Positions 1-13,429 of a stretch of 64,000 bases of DNA are shown here, piece after piece; positions within the stretch are counted from its first letter, which is position 1, and each line of letters begins with the position of its first letter. The position numbers and the translations under genes are program-made. The notes under the pieces were generated by a model that was not told where the DNA came from, did not search any database, and saw only the letters and a program-made list of their open reading frames with translations. The stretch lies in NCBI RefSeq assembly GCF_037042905.1, contig NC_087256.1, forward strand, positions 28,732,001 through 28,796,000. The letters run 5' to 3'. The DNA comes from Lytechinus pictus (Eukaryota > Echinodermata > Echinoidea > Temnopleuroida > Toxopneustidae).

Positions 1-2348
1 ATTATTTCTTTTGTTTTTCCTACATTCAAAAGCAAATGATGAGTGTCACACCATTTGACGAAATGTGATACTTCAGAGAAATAGCGGTTTGCATCCACGG
101 AAAGGAACCCAGATATTACGGTATCATCAGCGTACTTAATAATCAAACATTCATTATTTGTGCTAACACAGTCGCTTGTATATATTGAGAACAGAACACA
201 TCCTTGGGGTACCCCGACATTAACTGAACTAACACCTGACTTAATCTGTCCAACTTTAACCATTTGTGGTCGGTTCATCAAAAAGTCAAGAAGTAGAAGT
301 GATAATTGTGGATCAACATTATATTCATCTAGTTTCTGAATTAGCAGATGTGGAACCAAAGTGTTAAATGCACTTGAAAAATCGATAAATGTCGATCTCA
401 CATACGTTTTAGACTTATCTAAATGAGACAATGTTTTGTGTAAGTGCAGTAGAACTGCATCTTCTACTCCCCTGTTTGATCTATAAGCAAACTGTAATGG
501 ATCTAAGTGGGCCTCTGTTTGTTTCAACAGACATTTTAACATCAGTTTCTCGAAACATTTCATTATACTGCATGTTAACGCAATCGGTCGATAATCATTC
601 ATATCAACCGGGTTCTTGATTTTTGGAATAGGAACTATGGATGATGTTTTCCAAAGTTCCGGAATAACTCCACAGTCGAGGGCGATTTGAAACAGTTGTC
701 TGAAAATACCAGCGAGCTGGTCTTTACATGTTTTCAAAACTTTATTCGGGATACAATCTGGACCGGGTGACTTGTTGACCTTTACGCGACCTAACAACAC
801 TCTTACGTCATGTTCCGTCAAAACAATTCTATTGCTGTCGTATTCATCCATCTTTTTTCCTTTTAATTTCCTTGCTAGTTCGTTGTTCTCAAACGAAAAA
901 TCTTCCCTATCGAATCTGCAATAGAATTCATTTAGATTATCTACAAAAGATTGACACACAGTTGATTGGGGTACCCCTTGTTTTGTTTTGTAGTTAGTTA
1001 CATTTTGTAGGGTTTTCCATGCAGTTTTCGGGTCATTATCCTTGAAACTTCTTTCAATCTTTTCTTTATACAAACTTTTGCACGACTTGACCTTTTCTTT
1101 TATTAGTTTTTGGATATTCTTTACTTCAACCCGATTACCGGAGCATAATGCATCATTCTTAAAGTTCATTAAGTCTCTCAGTTCTTTTGATACCCAGGGT
1201 TTATTGTTTGGGTAGATTTTCGATGACTTGCAGGGAACGTTTGTGTCAACACAAAAGCGTATATAATCGGTGACGGCATCTACTGCTTCATGAAGCGTAT
1301 CCGATGAGTCCAGTAGGGCGTTCCAATTCGTGCAGTCAAAACAAGCTTGGAGTTTCTCGGTCACGTGATCAGACCAGACATAGCGTTGCTTGGTTGCAAC
1401 TGACGCTCTTTTCAGTTTCTGCTTATATACCGGTATAAGTTGGATGTTCGTATGATCGGAGCTGCCTTTCTGATGACATGCCTTGCTTGTATATGCGTTG
1501 CGGATATTACCATAACAAAGGTCTAAAGTGGCATCATTTCTCGTCGGAATGTTAATATACTGCTCAAAATTGGGAAGAACAATGTTCAATCGGCATTGAT
1601 TGAAATCCCCATTAATCAGAATCGGCGCTTCGGGTGATTGTGTCTGGAGTTCGTGAACTTTTTCAGCTATGGTCTCACTAGCGATCGTGACGTCAGCTCG
1701 GGGGTGAATGTAGACGGTGATGATGAAGACCTGTGGGAATTCTCTTGGGAGGTAAAAGGGTCTTAGTCCAACTGCAAGAAGTTCAATATCTGGTGAACAA
1801 ATCTGACTTTTCACTGTCCAATTATTACACCATCTCTGACTGATGTATAAACAAATCCCGCCTCCCCTCGTCTTTCCTGAATCAATTGTCCTATCGGCCC
1901 TAATCATAGCAAAGTTAGGTAGATCTAAAGCACTATCAGGGATATTGTCGTTAAGCCAAGTTTCTGTATAAGCCATCAAACATGATTCTCTATATTCATG
2001 CATGTATTTACATAAAGTACCAAGTTCATCCATTTTGTTCGTCAATGACCGAACATTACCAATAATCATAGTAGGTAATGGGGGTTTATTACCCCTTTTC
2101 CTTACTTTCTCTCGGACTCCTCCTCTCTTGCCTCTTTTACGTGGTTTGATATCCCTTGAGAAGCGTTCACATCCATCAGGCGGAGGCGCCGCCAGCGATT
2201 CCTGTATCTCAAGCAATTCATTCCGTGTGTACACAAGACTATTAGGGTATGTCCAAGTATTTGAGTCGATTCCAAATCCATAATCAATCGAGAGCACCAA
2301 AAATGCTAAGCAAAGTAGTATGAAACTTCTGCTGGATATCCAAGCCAT
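1..2348 (-). CDS. LINE ORF2: APE endonuclease plus reverse transcriptase, runs off left edge
   Basis: Translating the minus strand from the ATG at 2348 gives about 782 codons with no stop before the window edge, so this copy is young or intact. The endonuclease domain shows an N-terminal Asn near residue 98 (GNVRSL), a catalytic Glu near 129 (TETWL), NGDFN near 248 and SSDHT near 298. The reverse transcriptase follows: NKSPGPDCIPN near 527, NDYRPIALT, FIDFSSAFN near 656, VPQGCVL near 715 and YADD near 741. Family knowledge places this layout in the CR1/L2/Rex-like group of APE-type non-LTR retrotransposons, which copy themselves by target-primed reverse transcription. Oddities: residues 1-22 look like a signal peptide (SFILLCLAFLVLS core), and the usual three residues after VPQGCVL are missing. 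The RT thumb and C-terminus are off the window. The element lies antisense in an intron of the gene at 2968-5710. The start is the first ATG of the open frame. Confidence 0.93.
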   Translation of the reverse strand, partial: MAWISSRSFILLCLAFLVLSIDYGFGIDSNTWTYPNSLVYTRNELLEIQESLAAPPPDGCERFSRDIKPRKRGKRGGVREKVRKRGNKPPLPTMIIGNVRSLTNKMDELGTLCKYMHEYRESCLMAYTETWLNDNIPDSALDLPNFAMIRADRTIDSGKTRGGGICLYISQRWCNNWTVKSQICSPDIELLAVGLRPFYLPREFPQVFIITVYIHPRADVTIASETIAEKVHELQTQSPEAPILINGDFNQCRLNIVLPNFEQYINIPTRNDATLDLCYGNIRNAYTSKACHQKGSSDHTNIQLIPVYKQKLKRASVATKQRYVWSDHVTEKLQACFDCTNWNALLDSSDTLHEAVDAVTDYIRFCVDTNVPCKSSKIYPNNKPWVSKELRDLMNFKNDALCSGNRVEVKNIQKLIKEKVKSCKSLYKEKIERSFKDNDPKTAWKTLQNVTNYKTKQGVPQSTVCQSFVDNLNEFYCRFDREDFSFENNELARKLKGKKMDEYDSNRIVLTEHDVRVLLGRVKVNKSPGPDCIPNKVLKTCKDQLAGIFRQLFQIALDCGVIPELWKTSSIVPIPKIKNPVDMNDYRPIALTCSIMKCFEKLMLKCLLKQTEAHLDPLQFAYRSNRGVEDAVLLHLHKTLSHLDKSKTYVRSTFIDFSSAFNTLVPHLLIQKLDEYNVDPQLSLLLLDFLMNRPQMVKVGQIKSGVSSVNVGVPQGCVLFSIYTSDCVSTNNECLIIKYADDTVISGFLSVDANRYFSEVSHFVKWCDTHHLLLNVGKTKEI

Positions 2349-2450
2349 CTTTCCAGAAGATAGAATGAGCAAATATCATACGGCAGAACAGAAAATATGA
2401 CAAATTTAGACACAAAAACACAGACAAAAAAATCCCCGATGTTGGTCGCC
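1..2450 (-). mobile_element. Non-LTR retrotransposon (LINE), 5' part
   Basis: This is the element carrying the endonuclease/RT frame described separately. About 100 bp upstream of the ATG on the minus strand is probably its 5' UTR. The exact 5' boundary is not visible because no target duplication can be checked without the 3' end. Confidence 0.8.
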
Positions 2451-2479
2451 ACAATGGTTATAAAAGAAGATTAAAGTCA

Positions 2480-2890
2480 TATCTGTTAAAGTTAACACAT
2501 ACCTAATCCCTATTTATATACTTTTTCATACGATAATAATTCAGCTTTTCACACCCTCTTCACTTCACTTTATGTTTATTTTGTAAAATTCCTTATTTTT
2601 GTATTGTTTTTTATAATTATTTACCTTAAACTATCCATTGCAACAATGTTTAATTCCAGTTTGGGACACAGCCTTGACAAGTTCAAGTCCCTTTTTGAAC
2701 TTTTGCAGTGACCCATTTCCATTTGATTTTTTTCTGTATATGTGACATCAATACCATTTCTGTGTTTGTATAAATTGTATTGTATCCAAATGTAAATCTT
2801 GTAAATTTGTATGTAAATCTTGTAAATTTGTATGTATGAATTGTATCTTTTTATCGAATGGAATGAATAAATCTTGAATCTTGAAAAATA
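2480..2890 (+). mobile_element. 3' end fragment of a LINE, head-to-head with the previous one
   Basis: An AT-rich stretch ends in GAATGAATAAATCTTGAATC followed by a short repeat of the CTTGAA unit, the form of tail seen on many sea urchin LINE 3' ends. A 21-bp unit (GTATGTAAATCTTGTAAATT) is duplicated at about 2791-2832. No ORF is recognisable. The family is inferred from the tail only, and the left boundary is a guess. Confidence 0.4.
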
Positions 2891-2905
2891 TGTCTTATCA
2901 CATAA

Positions 2906-4658
<1,753 letters not shown>

Positions 4659-5710
4659 CTCGGAATGCAGCGTTTCTGGCCAAAGAGAAGCAGAACATGG
4701 CATCAGGGTTGAAGACCCTTCTTCCACACCAAGTTTCAAGCAGCAGCGATGACAGCCCTAGGAGTCTGGATGGCAATTTGAGTCAAGGATCCTCTACAAG
4801 GTCAACCCCTCACAGTACACCCTCTCATGGCATCAGCCATAAAGAACTGTTGAGAAAGGACACGGAAGACAGCCTGATCTTGCTGGAAGAGACAGATGGA
4901 ACGGCTGAGGCAACAGAATCACGGTCTAGGTCACAGAGCTCCCCAACCAGACATGACCAGGTTGGGGTTGAGCTAACCAGGAGAGACACAGACAGGAATT
5001 TGGTTGCAGTAGAAGGTCAGAAGACGTTGGTGAAAGTCAGATCAATGTCACAAGACTCTCCATCCCACCGCTGCCACCAAACTGATTTGGTTAAGGCAGA
5101 TACTGAGAATAGCCTCATCACCTTGGAAGACAACCATGAAAATTTTTTAGGAGAAGACTCATCAAGTGATCCTTGGCAGGTTCCTCCAGGAGAGAAAAGA
5201 ACAAGTGAAGATGATGAGGGGTCAGGAAGATGTATCGATATCAACGAAAGGGATGCGTCGGGCGGAGGAGACGCCCATGGCAATGTCAACGCTTCAGCCG
5301 AGAGAGCGCTGCTCAAGAACATCTTTGAAATCGAGCGAGGACGCGCAGATGGAAGCGATGACCATCTGGACGATGTTACGTGCAATGGCAGCAACAAGGA
5401 TGATGAGGAAACCCTGGATGATCTGGATGCAGCGATAGAACCTGAGGATCAGGAGACAGATCTTCAGGAGGAAGGTGACAAGCTCATGTCATCCTGGATG
5501 GAGGCGGATGGTGATCCATCTACCGGGGCGACCATCAGTACCAGTTCCCTTGAGAACCTCTTTGACAGTGTGGCTGACCGGCTCACGTTGAAGAACAAAG
5601 AGAAGATACAACTAGAGAGGACAGAATCCACTCAGCCGTCATCACCCCTGCTCAAAAGAGATAAACCTACACATCTTGTGGTTGTAGACAATACTCCTCA
5701 ATGTGTCTAA
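4659..5710 (+). CDS. Terminal coding exon of an unidentified acidic, Ser-rich coiled-coil protein
   Basis: About 350 codons run from the AG acceptor at 4657-4658 to TAA at 5708-5710. The frame is also open upstream into the intron, so the ATG at 4619 is not taken as the start; phase 1 fits the exon ending at 3062. The N-terminal part (ARNAAFLAKEKQNMASGLKT) continues a helix. Then comes a Ser/Thr/Pro-rich stretch and three imperfect repeats, each an S-rich SP-containing lead followed by a core such as LLRKDTEDSLILLEE (about 4850), LTRRDTDRNLVAVEG (about 4973) and LVKADTENSLITLED (about 5086). The middle (about 5390-5480) is very acidic (DDEETLDDLDAAIEPEDQE). The tail has a helical segment around LENLFDSVADRLTLKNKEK and ends TPQCV. 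The repeats suggest a phospho-regulated linear motif, but this is inference. No enzyme domain is visible and I do not recognise the family. Confidence 0.85.
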
Positions 5711-5747
5711 AGTCACATTACTTCAATCTTCCATTAAGTGTTGCATT

Positions 5748-5753
5748 AATAAA
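5748..5753 (+). terminator. Candidate polyadenylation signal
   Basis: AATAAA lies 38 bp after the stop codon of the preceding gene. It is close enough for a very short 3' UTR. Other A/T-rich signals downstream could be used instead. Confidence 0.4.
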
Positions 5754-6586
5754 ATGAACATTGCTGAAATGTCATCGAGTTGTTGCTCAATTCTGATATC
5801 CTGTATTCATGCAGATGATATGCTATAATGTTCGAACAAAATATGTTGTAGGACAATCACTTTTTATTTGAGTATGTTTAGTTAGGGTTTGTAGATTATT
5901 TTCTTGAAAGGGATATTTATCAATTGAATTCATACAGAAACTTGACTAAAGAACAGGCTAAATGGAATTAGAAAATAATAGAAAGTTCACACAGCTGGGA
6001 GCTATCAAGCTATTCTTTTGATAAATTATTACAAATAGTCTTGTTTTAATTATATTTTATCTCTCTGATTTAGAATGGTTCTAAACTATCGTATACATTA
6101 GCTTGTATTTGGAAATGGTTCACACTAACATTGAACAGAAATGCTTGACCCATTTCAGGTGAGATAACATGAAAGCATCATAGAATTGATTGAACCTTGT
6201 TGAAAATTTATCCGATAATGATTAACATTTATCTGTAGTGAAGAATATTTTTGTTTGGTGAAAAATATTTCTAGTTCTGAGTAATGCTTTTCATATGAGC
6301 AATTACTTTCTTTTGCAGTGTATACCATGTTAAAATAGCTATAAGAAATATTACTTCAGAGGGTTTGCAATAATTTTGGAAACAGTCTCCACAGACAAGC
6401 ACAAATTAATCAGTTTCGTATAAATTACTTTGCAAATCTCATATTCTAAGAAATAACAAACGTGCCATTTTCCAGTCAAATTGCAGCATGACATCAGCAA
6501 GTATAAATTGGCCATCGATGAAATGTTAGATGAATTAGGACAGGCAATAATAGCTCCTAATACATCGAAAACGTCTCTAAGCGCTT

Positions 6587-7023
6587 TAAAGCCACAGCAC
6601 ACCTTACGACCCGACTGGTCTACAACTGGTCTGCGACTGAGTGAGTGGAGATGAATCGCAAGGTAGTCATAAGCCTTGACACCGCACACCCTGCGATCCA
6701 ACTACCATATGGTCTGCGACTCGCGCATGCACTTTTTGCTTTTTGCCATAGCAACTAAGAACATGGCGCTTACTTTTTCGTATGCGCGTTGTATATCATG
6801 TACGCGTCATGCAACTGTGCTGTCTGATTGGCTGAAAGTTGGATTGAGCTTGCGATCCAGTTGTAAGGATTCAACATGTCAAATCCTTCCGATTTTCCTT
6901 GCGATTTGTCTATGACCGGTCTGCGACTCTCAAGCTGACAAGAGCTGTGACATCACATTTCCCCTCACTCGGTCGCAAGCCAGTTGTAGACCAGTCGGGT
7001 CGTAAGGTGTGCGGTGGCCTTTA
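6587..7023 (+). mobile_element. MITE with long terminal inverted repeats
   Basis: The left end GCACACCTTACGACCCGACT is repeated in inverted orientation at the right end (complement at about 6985-7012), with similarity over roughly 55 bp. A second, diverged copy of the terminal motif (GCACACCCTGCGATCCAACT) lies inside at about 6684 in the same orientation as the left end, suggesting nesting or internal duplication. There is no coding capacity. The SINE that follows abuts the right end directly. Confidence 0.85.
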
Positions 7024-7306
7024 CAGATGTATTATTACCCCGATCATCGGGTCCTGGCATGCCCGCATACAATGTATGCACCTTCTCCACTCCCTGAGGA
7101 GCATTCCAACAAGAGTTCCAAGACTCAATTGCTAGGCATACTAGATAGGTTTTCGCATCCTACCGGGTACCCATTTAATACCTGGGTGGAGAGTGGCAAA
7201 TTGTGGATTGACGCCTTGCCAAAGGATGCTAGGCCATGGTGGGATTCGAACACATGACCCTCTGATTACAAGGCAAGAGTCAGAACCACTACACCACAAC
7301 GCTTAC
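7024..7306 (-). mobile_element. tRNA-derived SINE
   Basis: On the minus strand, reading from about 7306, a tRNA-like head carries an A box (TGGTGTAGTGGTTCTG) and, about 40 bp on, a B box (GTGTTCGAATCCC). A roughly 200-bp body follows. The 3' end near 7030 has a short ATTATT-like tail. The head lacks a proper tRNA acceptor stem with a matching partner, so I treat it as a SINE rather than a tRNA gene. Family: tRNA-derived SINE of a type widespread in sea urchins (from memory). Confidence 0.75.
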
Positions 7307-7931
7307 ACAGGGTTCACTTTGACTGTCTACAAATGCAATAAAGAATCAGACCAAAAGGCATCAATCCATATCAGGAATTTTTTTTGGGGGGGCTACTTTT
7401 CATAACTTACTGCCTAAATCTACTACATTGGATAAACTTTAACATTGCAGTGAATGGGGGGTTTTCTGGGGCTCTTTTGAACGTTTCGGGGGCAAATCAC
7501 CTGAGCCCATGTGTAATTTTTTCCCCTGATCCATACCATTTGATCAGGGTCAACTAAACTGATCAAATTTCATTGATTTATAATCAAACTTTGCCACATT
7601 GATATCTGAGGGTTTTTTTTTTTCATTCCGACACCAATTTTTAAAAGATCCGCAAATTTAAGGGAATAATTCCTTGAATCAGTGGAGACATGGTACTTTT
7701 GCCCATAATACATGTACGTTGCCCAAAATCTACAAAAAATGAGAACATATATTGACAGCTGACGTGTTACTTGCAATGTATTGCTATTACCAAGCATTGT
7801 TTTTTAGCATTTGTATTCTTGTTAAATTCAGCACAGTGCCACTCTTTATTCTTATGATTATTTGCCAGCATTATTATTTCGTGCAATAGGATTTATTTCA
7901 AGTTCAACTGAAATGCTTTATTTGCATTCTA

Positions 7932-8002
7932 TGGCCCGTAATCGAAAGTCGGATCTAGTTTAGACCGAGGTTTGATTAAACCCGATTTCAGAATACGGGC
8001 CT
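7932..8002. repeat. Short foldback repeat
   Basis: TGGCCCGTAATCGAAAGTCG at the left pairs imperfectly with CGATTTCAGAATACGGGCC at the right, giving a hairpin of about 70 bp. It is probably a minimal MITE remnant. Confidence 0.5.
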
Positions 8003-9427
8003 ATGACTTCCAAGGTTTTCAGCATAATACAAAAAACGGTACATGTACATGCAATTTTGTTGATTACGTGTCTTTGTTTTATTGGCTGCGGTAGTAAAAA
8101 AGTAATTAGTAAGTTTATGCTCTTGTAATATGCCTCATATGAATATTGGTCATTGTTATGAAAGTTTGTATTGTTTATCTTTACAAAATATAAAGGAGTT
8201 TGTTATTAATGTTCCTGCATATATGATATGTAAATTTAGCTATGGAAGTTTGTTTAATGCATTTAGTTCCTTAGATTTAAAGGGAGGTCAGTTAATTTGC
8301 TCATTACAGATTGGTAATGATATTAAGTGAATCATTGTGTTATGTGTACAAGGGCAAAAATAATTGCTATGATATTTTTATTATATAGGTTCGTTATGGG
8401 AGCAGATTTCAATTTCAAACATGTACGTATGATGCTGCATAATGATTTTTAGCTGGGCTTATTTTTCTCCTTACAAAGTGATGATAACCTTGGGGCCTAC
8501 ATATTGCAGTGTTATGTAAAGATAGCTGTTGTTAGAAATTGTTAGTAAAGACATTCCACACAACATAAATGAATATCTGAAATACTGATGATTATATTGA
8601 AGATTGTTGTTTTCAGACAGTAAATGTATTCAATTTTTTGCCATTTGGGGTGGGGGTTCATGTATTAAATCTTTTATTTATGAAGAAATATTGATTTGTT
8701 CAAGTTTTGGTGTGATGAGGATCCTCATCTATGGCAAAGTCCATCCTTTCCCTTTGGACCATTCAGCATCCCAGGAGACAATGCTTTTGTACATGCATTT
8801 CATTGAGACAATATATTAAGTGATCTTATACGTATTATTCACTTTTCTTTCACAAAGAGTGAATATCATGGATGGTTTTACACAAGCAATATACAAGTGT
8901 TGTTAAGTTAAACTTGGTTTTTCTCAAAATATAATTTCTCAGTGGCTTATTTCTATTCAACATTTCAGATGACACAACAATAAAAACAGGAAAACAGTTC
9001 ATTAGAGTGTATCATCCGTGTCTGACTACATGTATTGTAGAAATTTTCATTTATTTGTGCAATATTTTAATATAACTGCCTTTATTGTATTGGTGATTTT
9101 TTTTTAAAGTAATTTGTATTTGAGAAATGTATATTACATTAACTAGCAAGATTATGATTGTATTAATGACTGGCTTTATTATATGGTTGATTTTTTTTAT
9201 TCAGTTGATATTTTTTCTTAAAAGTGTTGTATATTGCATTAGCTAGAGAGATTAAAATACCTATATTATTTTTTTTATTTCGAGTTATATAATTGAAAAA
9301 AATAGTATATACATGTACTTCATTATAATTCGCATTGATAGTATTGGCTAGGTTACTCATTTCTGAAATGGGAGCTTGATATATATCATTCCACTGGGCG
9401 TAATACAACATTAGAATAATTATTGAT

Positions 9428-9454
9428 ATTATATATATATATATATATATATAT
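9428..9454. repeat. (AT)n microsatellite
   Basis: Uninterrupted alternating AT of about 26 bp. Confidence 0.9.
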
Positions 9455-10214
9455 GTTTACATCATTTTAAAAGATATATTGTAATGTCTCCTATCATTAA
9501 GTTAGATATGATTTTTATGTAAATTCTTCTTAGAAATATGTTATAAAACTTTTTGAATTAAATTCCGACCATGATTCATAATATTTATTCTTGCTTTGCC
9601 ATACAGTAAACATAGTCAAATATTCTCTTTTATGCTTTGTATATGTAATTGTTACAGCGGTAATATTGTATAATGAAAAATTGTAGGATAAGAAAGTTTA
9701 TGAATGTGCCACCCCCCCCCCCTTTAAAAAAAAAGAGGGAACGTAAAGGGCAAAAGTCATCAAAATTTTGTTAGAAAAACAAACTTGCCGATTTTCAATA
9801 AGTTCATTATCCAGATATGTTGCTTTTTATTATTATTATATGTTATAAATAGGTAATAAAAATAAATCCCCTTTTTTCATATGTTGCTAATTAAAATTAT
9901 TTTACAGACAATACATAATAGCAGGGCCGTAGCCAGAAGCATTTTGTTGGGGGGGGGGTGTACCAGCTAAATTTGCCAACTAAATTTGGAGTGACAGCGC
10001 CAACGTGAGCACAGGGGGAGTCTGGTGGGGATGTGCCCCCCTACAATAATCACATGCTAAAAGATTTTGAATTATTAGAATTGAATTTGTTATTTTTAAT
10101 GGACCTTCTGTGCAAGATGTCTCAACTAAAATTTTAAGAGTGCTACTGCTAACAGTGGCGTACCGTGGGTCACGGCATGGGGGGGGGCACCAGCAAAAAT
10201 TTTGAGTCATTAAG

Positions 10215-11095
10215 TGGGCGCGCGAAGCGCGCTCAATTGCCAGGTATACTGACCTAATAGAGACATTTTAAGGACTGTGCCATTAAACGGATATGTATCT
10301 TAGTGATCAAATAATGCGAGCGCGAAGCGCGAGCTGAAAATGTTTGATATTTAGTCGTAAGGGACATTATACGCAAAGTTTTGTAATCATGATACGTACC
10401 TGTCTCACAAAACAAACAATGCGAGCGCAAAGCGCGAGCTGAAATTTTTTGTATAACTTAACCATAAAAAGAGACATTTTAAGGACTATCTTTTGGAATT
10501 TATGAAGTGCGTACGTATCTCATCATAGTCATCTAATGCGAGCGCCAAGCGCTCGCTGATTTTGTTAGAATTACACTGGCACATGAAGCACTTTTTGTGG
10601 TCATTTTAATCATGAACATGATACGTATTTCACTAATGAAATATTGCGGGCGAGAAGCGCGAGCTGACAATTTTTGAAATTCAGACCTGAAGAGGGGCAT
10701 TCTATGGCTTGTTTGTAGGAATTTATTATTTCACTAATTAAGTGATGCGAGCGCGAAGCGCAAGCTGAAAATTTGTTATAATTAGATCAGAAAAGGGGAC
10801 CTTTTATGTCTTTAGGAATTCGTGCACTGCAAAAACGCCGGTGTTTAACACCAGCCTAACTGTATCTATATCGGTCCACACTAATGCGAACGTAAGCACA
10901 GACTGGAAATGTTTTATGAAGGCCTTAAAAGGGGGCAATCACCTTAAGTATATAGTCATGAAAAAAGCAAATGTCACTACATAAAACAATAATAACTTGA
11001 AGTGCGAGGAGATAATTTGGTGCATAATTTTTATGGACTTAAAATATAACAGGACTATATATCTCACTAGTCAGACAATGCGAGCACCAGGAATG
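10215..11095. repeat. Interspersed GC palindromes at about 105-bp spacing inside the hAT-like element
   Basis: The near-palindrome GCGAGCGCGAAGCGCGAGC or a variant occurs at about 10215, 10316, 10421, 10538, 10646 and 10747, with degraded copies near 10886, 11003 and 11080. Spacers share words such as GGGACATT, AAGGAC, ACGTATCT and CACTAAT, so this is a diverged tandem array of about eight units. Each palindrome can fold into a short stem. Confidence 0.85.
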
Positions 11096-11750
11096 ATGCA
11101 ACCCCAACCTGCCCCCACTCCCACCCATCCCCACCCCAAGCACATTCTGACACCATAAATTAAAAAAAAATCTTTGGCGACAGAATTTAGTAAAAATAAC
11201 TAAAAACATTTTTGTGTTTTTTGCCAACTGCAAACTTGTAGACAAGTCTACAAGTTGTAGACTTGTCTTCATGAATTTGCCAACTGCAGAGTTACCAGTT
11301 TTTACAAGTCTTGTGTTCTGTTCTTTTCAGATCTGAAACGGGGCAGTACTTGTACATCACTTTGCTGACCGGTAGAGCGTATAGTGTATTGCCACTTTAA
11401 AAGGCCCACTTTATAATTTGCCAACTATCTTTGGCTTTGATTATTCAACTTAAACCTTGGAAATTCATCCCACCCCATATTAATTTACCTATCTAGTCTT
11501 ACCTCTAATTTTACAAAACCAATGTGTTTGTTAAATCGTCAATAATCGTGGTATAATTTGCAAACTCACAAGCTTGATATTGGGGGAGGACCGGGGGCTT
11601 ACTTAGTGTGTTATTATAGCTCCATCTGCTTTGTCCTTTGTATTTTGCTGACTAGTAGGGCTCTAAGCCTGGCTACATGGACTTGGATTTGCCAACTGGC
11701 ATGTCTTTACTCTATAAGACGTAACCTTCTTCGAAGTTAGTACCCCTATT

Positions 11751-12041
<291 letters not shown>

Positions 12042-13429
12042 TCTTTTTTCTCTTCCCTTCTTTCCCTCTTTTTCTCCCCTATCCGTCATTTTGCCAACTG
12101 GTACATGATTTTGCCGACTGCCATGAATGTTGGGGGGGTGTCACACCCCCCCATACCCCCCCTCTAGCTACGGCCCTGCATAATAGGTGTATTTAACTAT
12201 ATTACATTCAAAATATTTACCTGGATTTTCAAATTTATATGACAAATATGACCTGCATGAATTGATACACCATTTTTTTTGTGCTGGTCATAAAATATTT
12301 GACCTCAAGAATTTCTATGCATGACATTGTCCATAATTCATGCAATAGCTGCTAGATATTACTATTTCTTTCTTCTTAAATTGGAGGGGAAATGCGTATG
12401 TGTAGAGAGTATTTCTCAAAATTGCTGTCTATATTTCAGGGGCTACCAGGTTTTGTGTATTTAGTGGAAGTATTTGCGAATTCGACAACCTCTATTAATT
12501 GACTTATATGTAGAATAATTTACAAAGGTCAATGGTATTTCAAAAAAAGTGTAATTTTTTTATTTTAACCACACAATATCTTTTCGTAATAAAAGCATCA
12601 GGTGAATTCCATGTAGAATATTGCTGCCTTCATTGTTAACCACTTTATTACGGCTTTAAAACTATGGGAATTTCAACAAAGAAATTGGATTATTTCAGTT
12701 GTTGTTTGTTTTTGTTTCCTATTTTTTTCTTTTGTTCAAAAAGTAACCACCTTGAATATTATTTCCCCATCACTTGTAATTCTTTTGTGCAATAGTTTTA
12801 GTTTTGTCATCTGTCTTTCAGAATGAATTTTCACTTATATGTTAATTGCTACTCTGTGAATGTTTGTCTTTGAATAATAAGCTGTGTAACAATCACCATA
12901 CTAGGTTCAAGGGGTATATGTTGTTGGAATAAAGTGATATAATATTTGCTGATAAATCTACTCCTGGTTATATATATATTTTTTTTTACTTTGGATCTTC
13001 TTCAATTGATATTGAACACATTGACTCTTTTGTCTGTCTTTCATCTTTTTGACATGTCTGTGTTTTCTGTAAAGCCTGTAAGTTTCTGATGGTGATGTAG
13101 GTATAGTCGGCATCAACAATGTTATTGTATACTGTAAAGACAATAGCGTTAAAATTACACCACTCGGTGTTCTGGGATGATAGCACCAAGCACTTTACTC
13201 CAGTGTCAAGTTCATGGTGTTATTTTGGTACATTCTGTTTGCTATATTAATGCTGTTAGGTGTTATATTCAAACTCCTTGGTGTATTTTTAACACCTGCT
13301 GGGTACAGTCCTCTCACAACACTTTGGCTGGTGTTATTTTTAGTACTGTGGTTTTATACAGCCCATTCACAGAGGTTTCCATATATTTTATGTAACATTA
13401 CAATTTCATGCAAATCACAGGCACAGCTC

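Noticed and set aside
7240..7306. tRNA gene on the minus strand
   Set aside because: Same reasoning: a SINE head with degenerate stems and a long body.
10215..10765. CRISPR-like array
   Set aside because: Regular palindromic repeats with spacers, but the spacers are homologous to each other, the context is animal DNA, and the array lies within a transposon.
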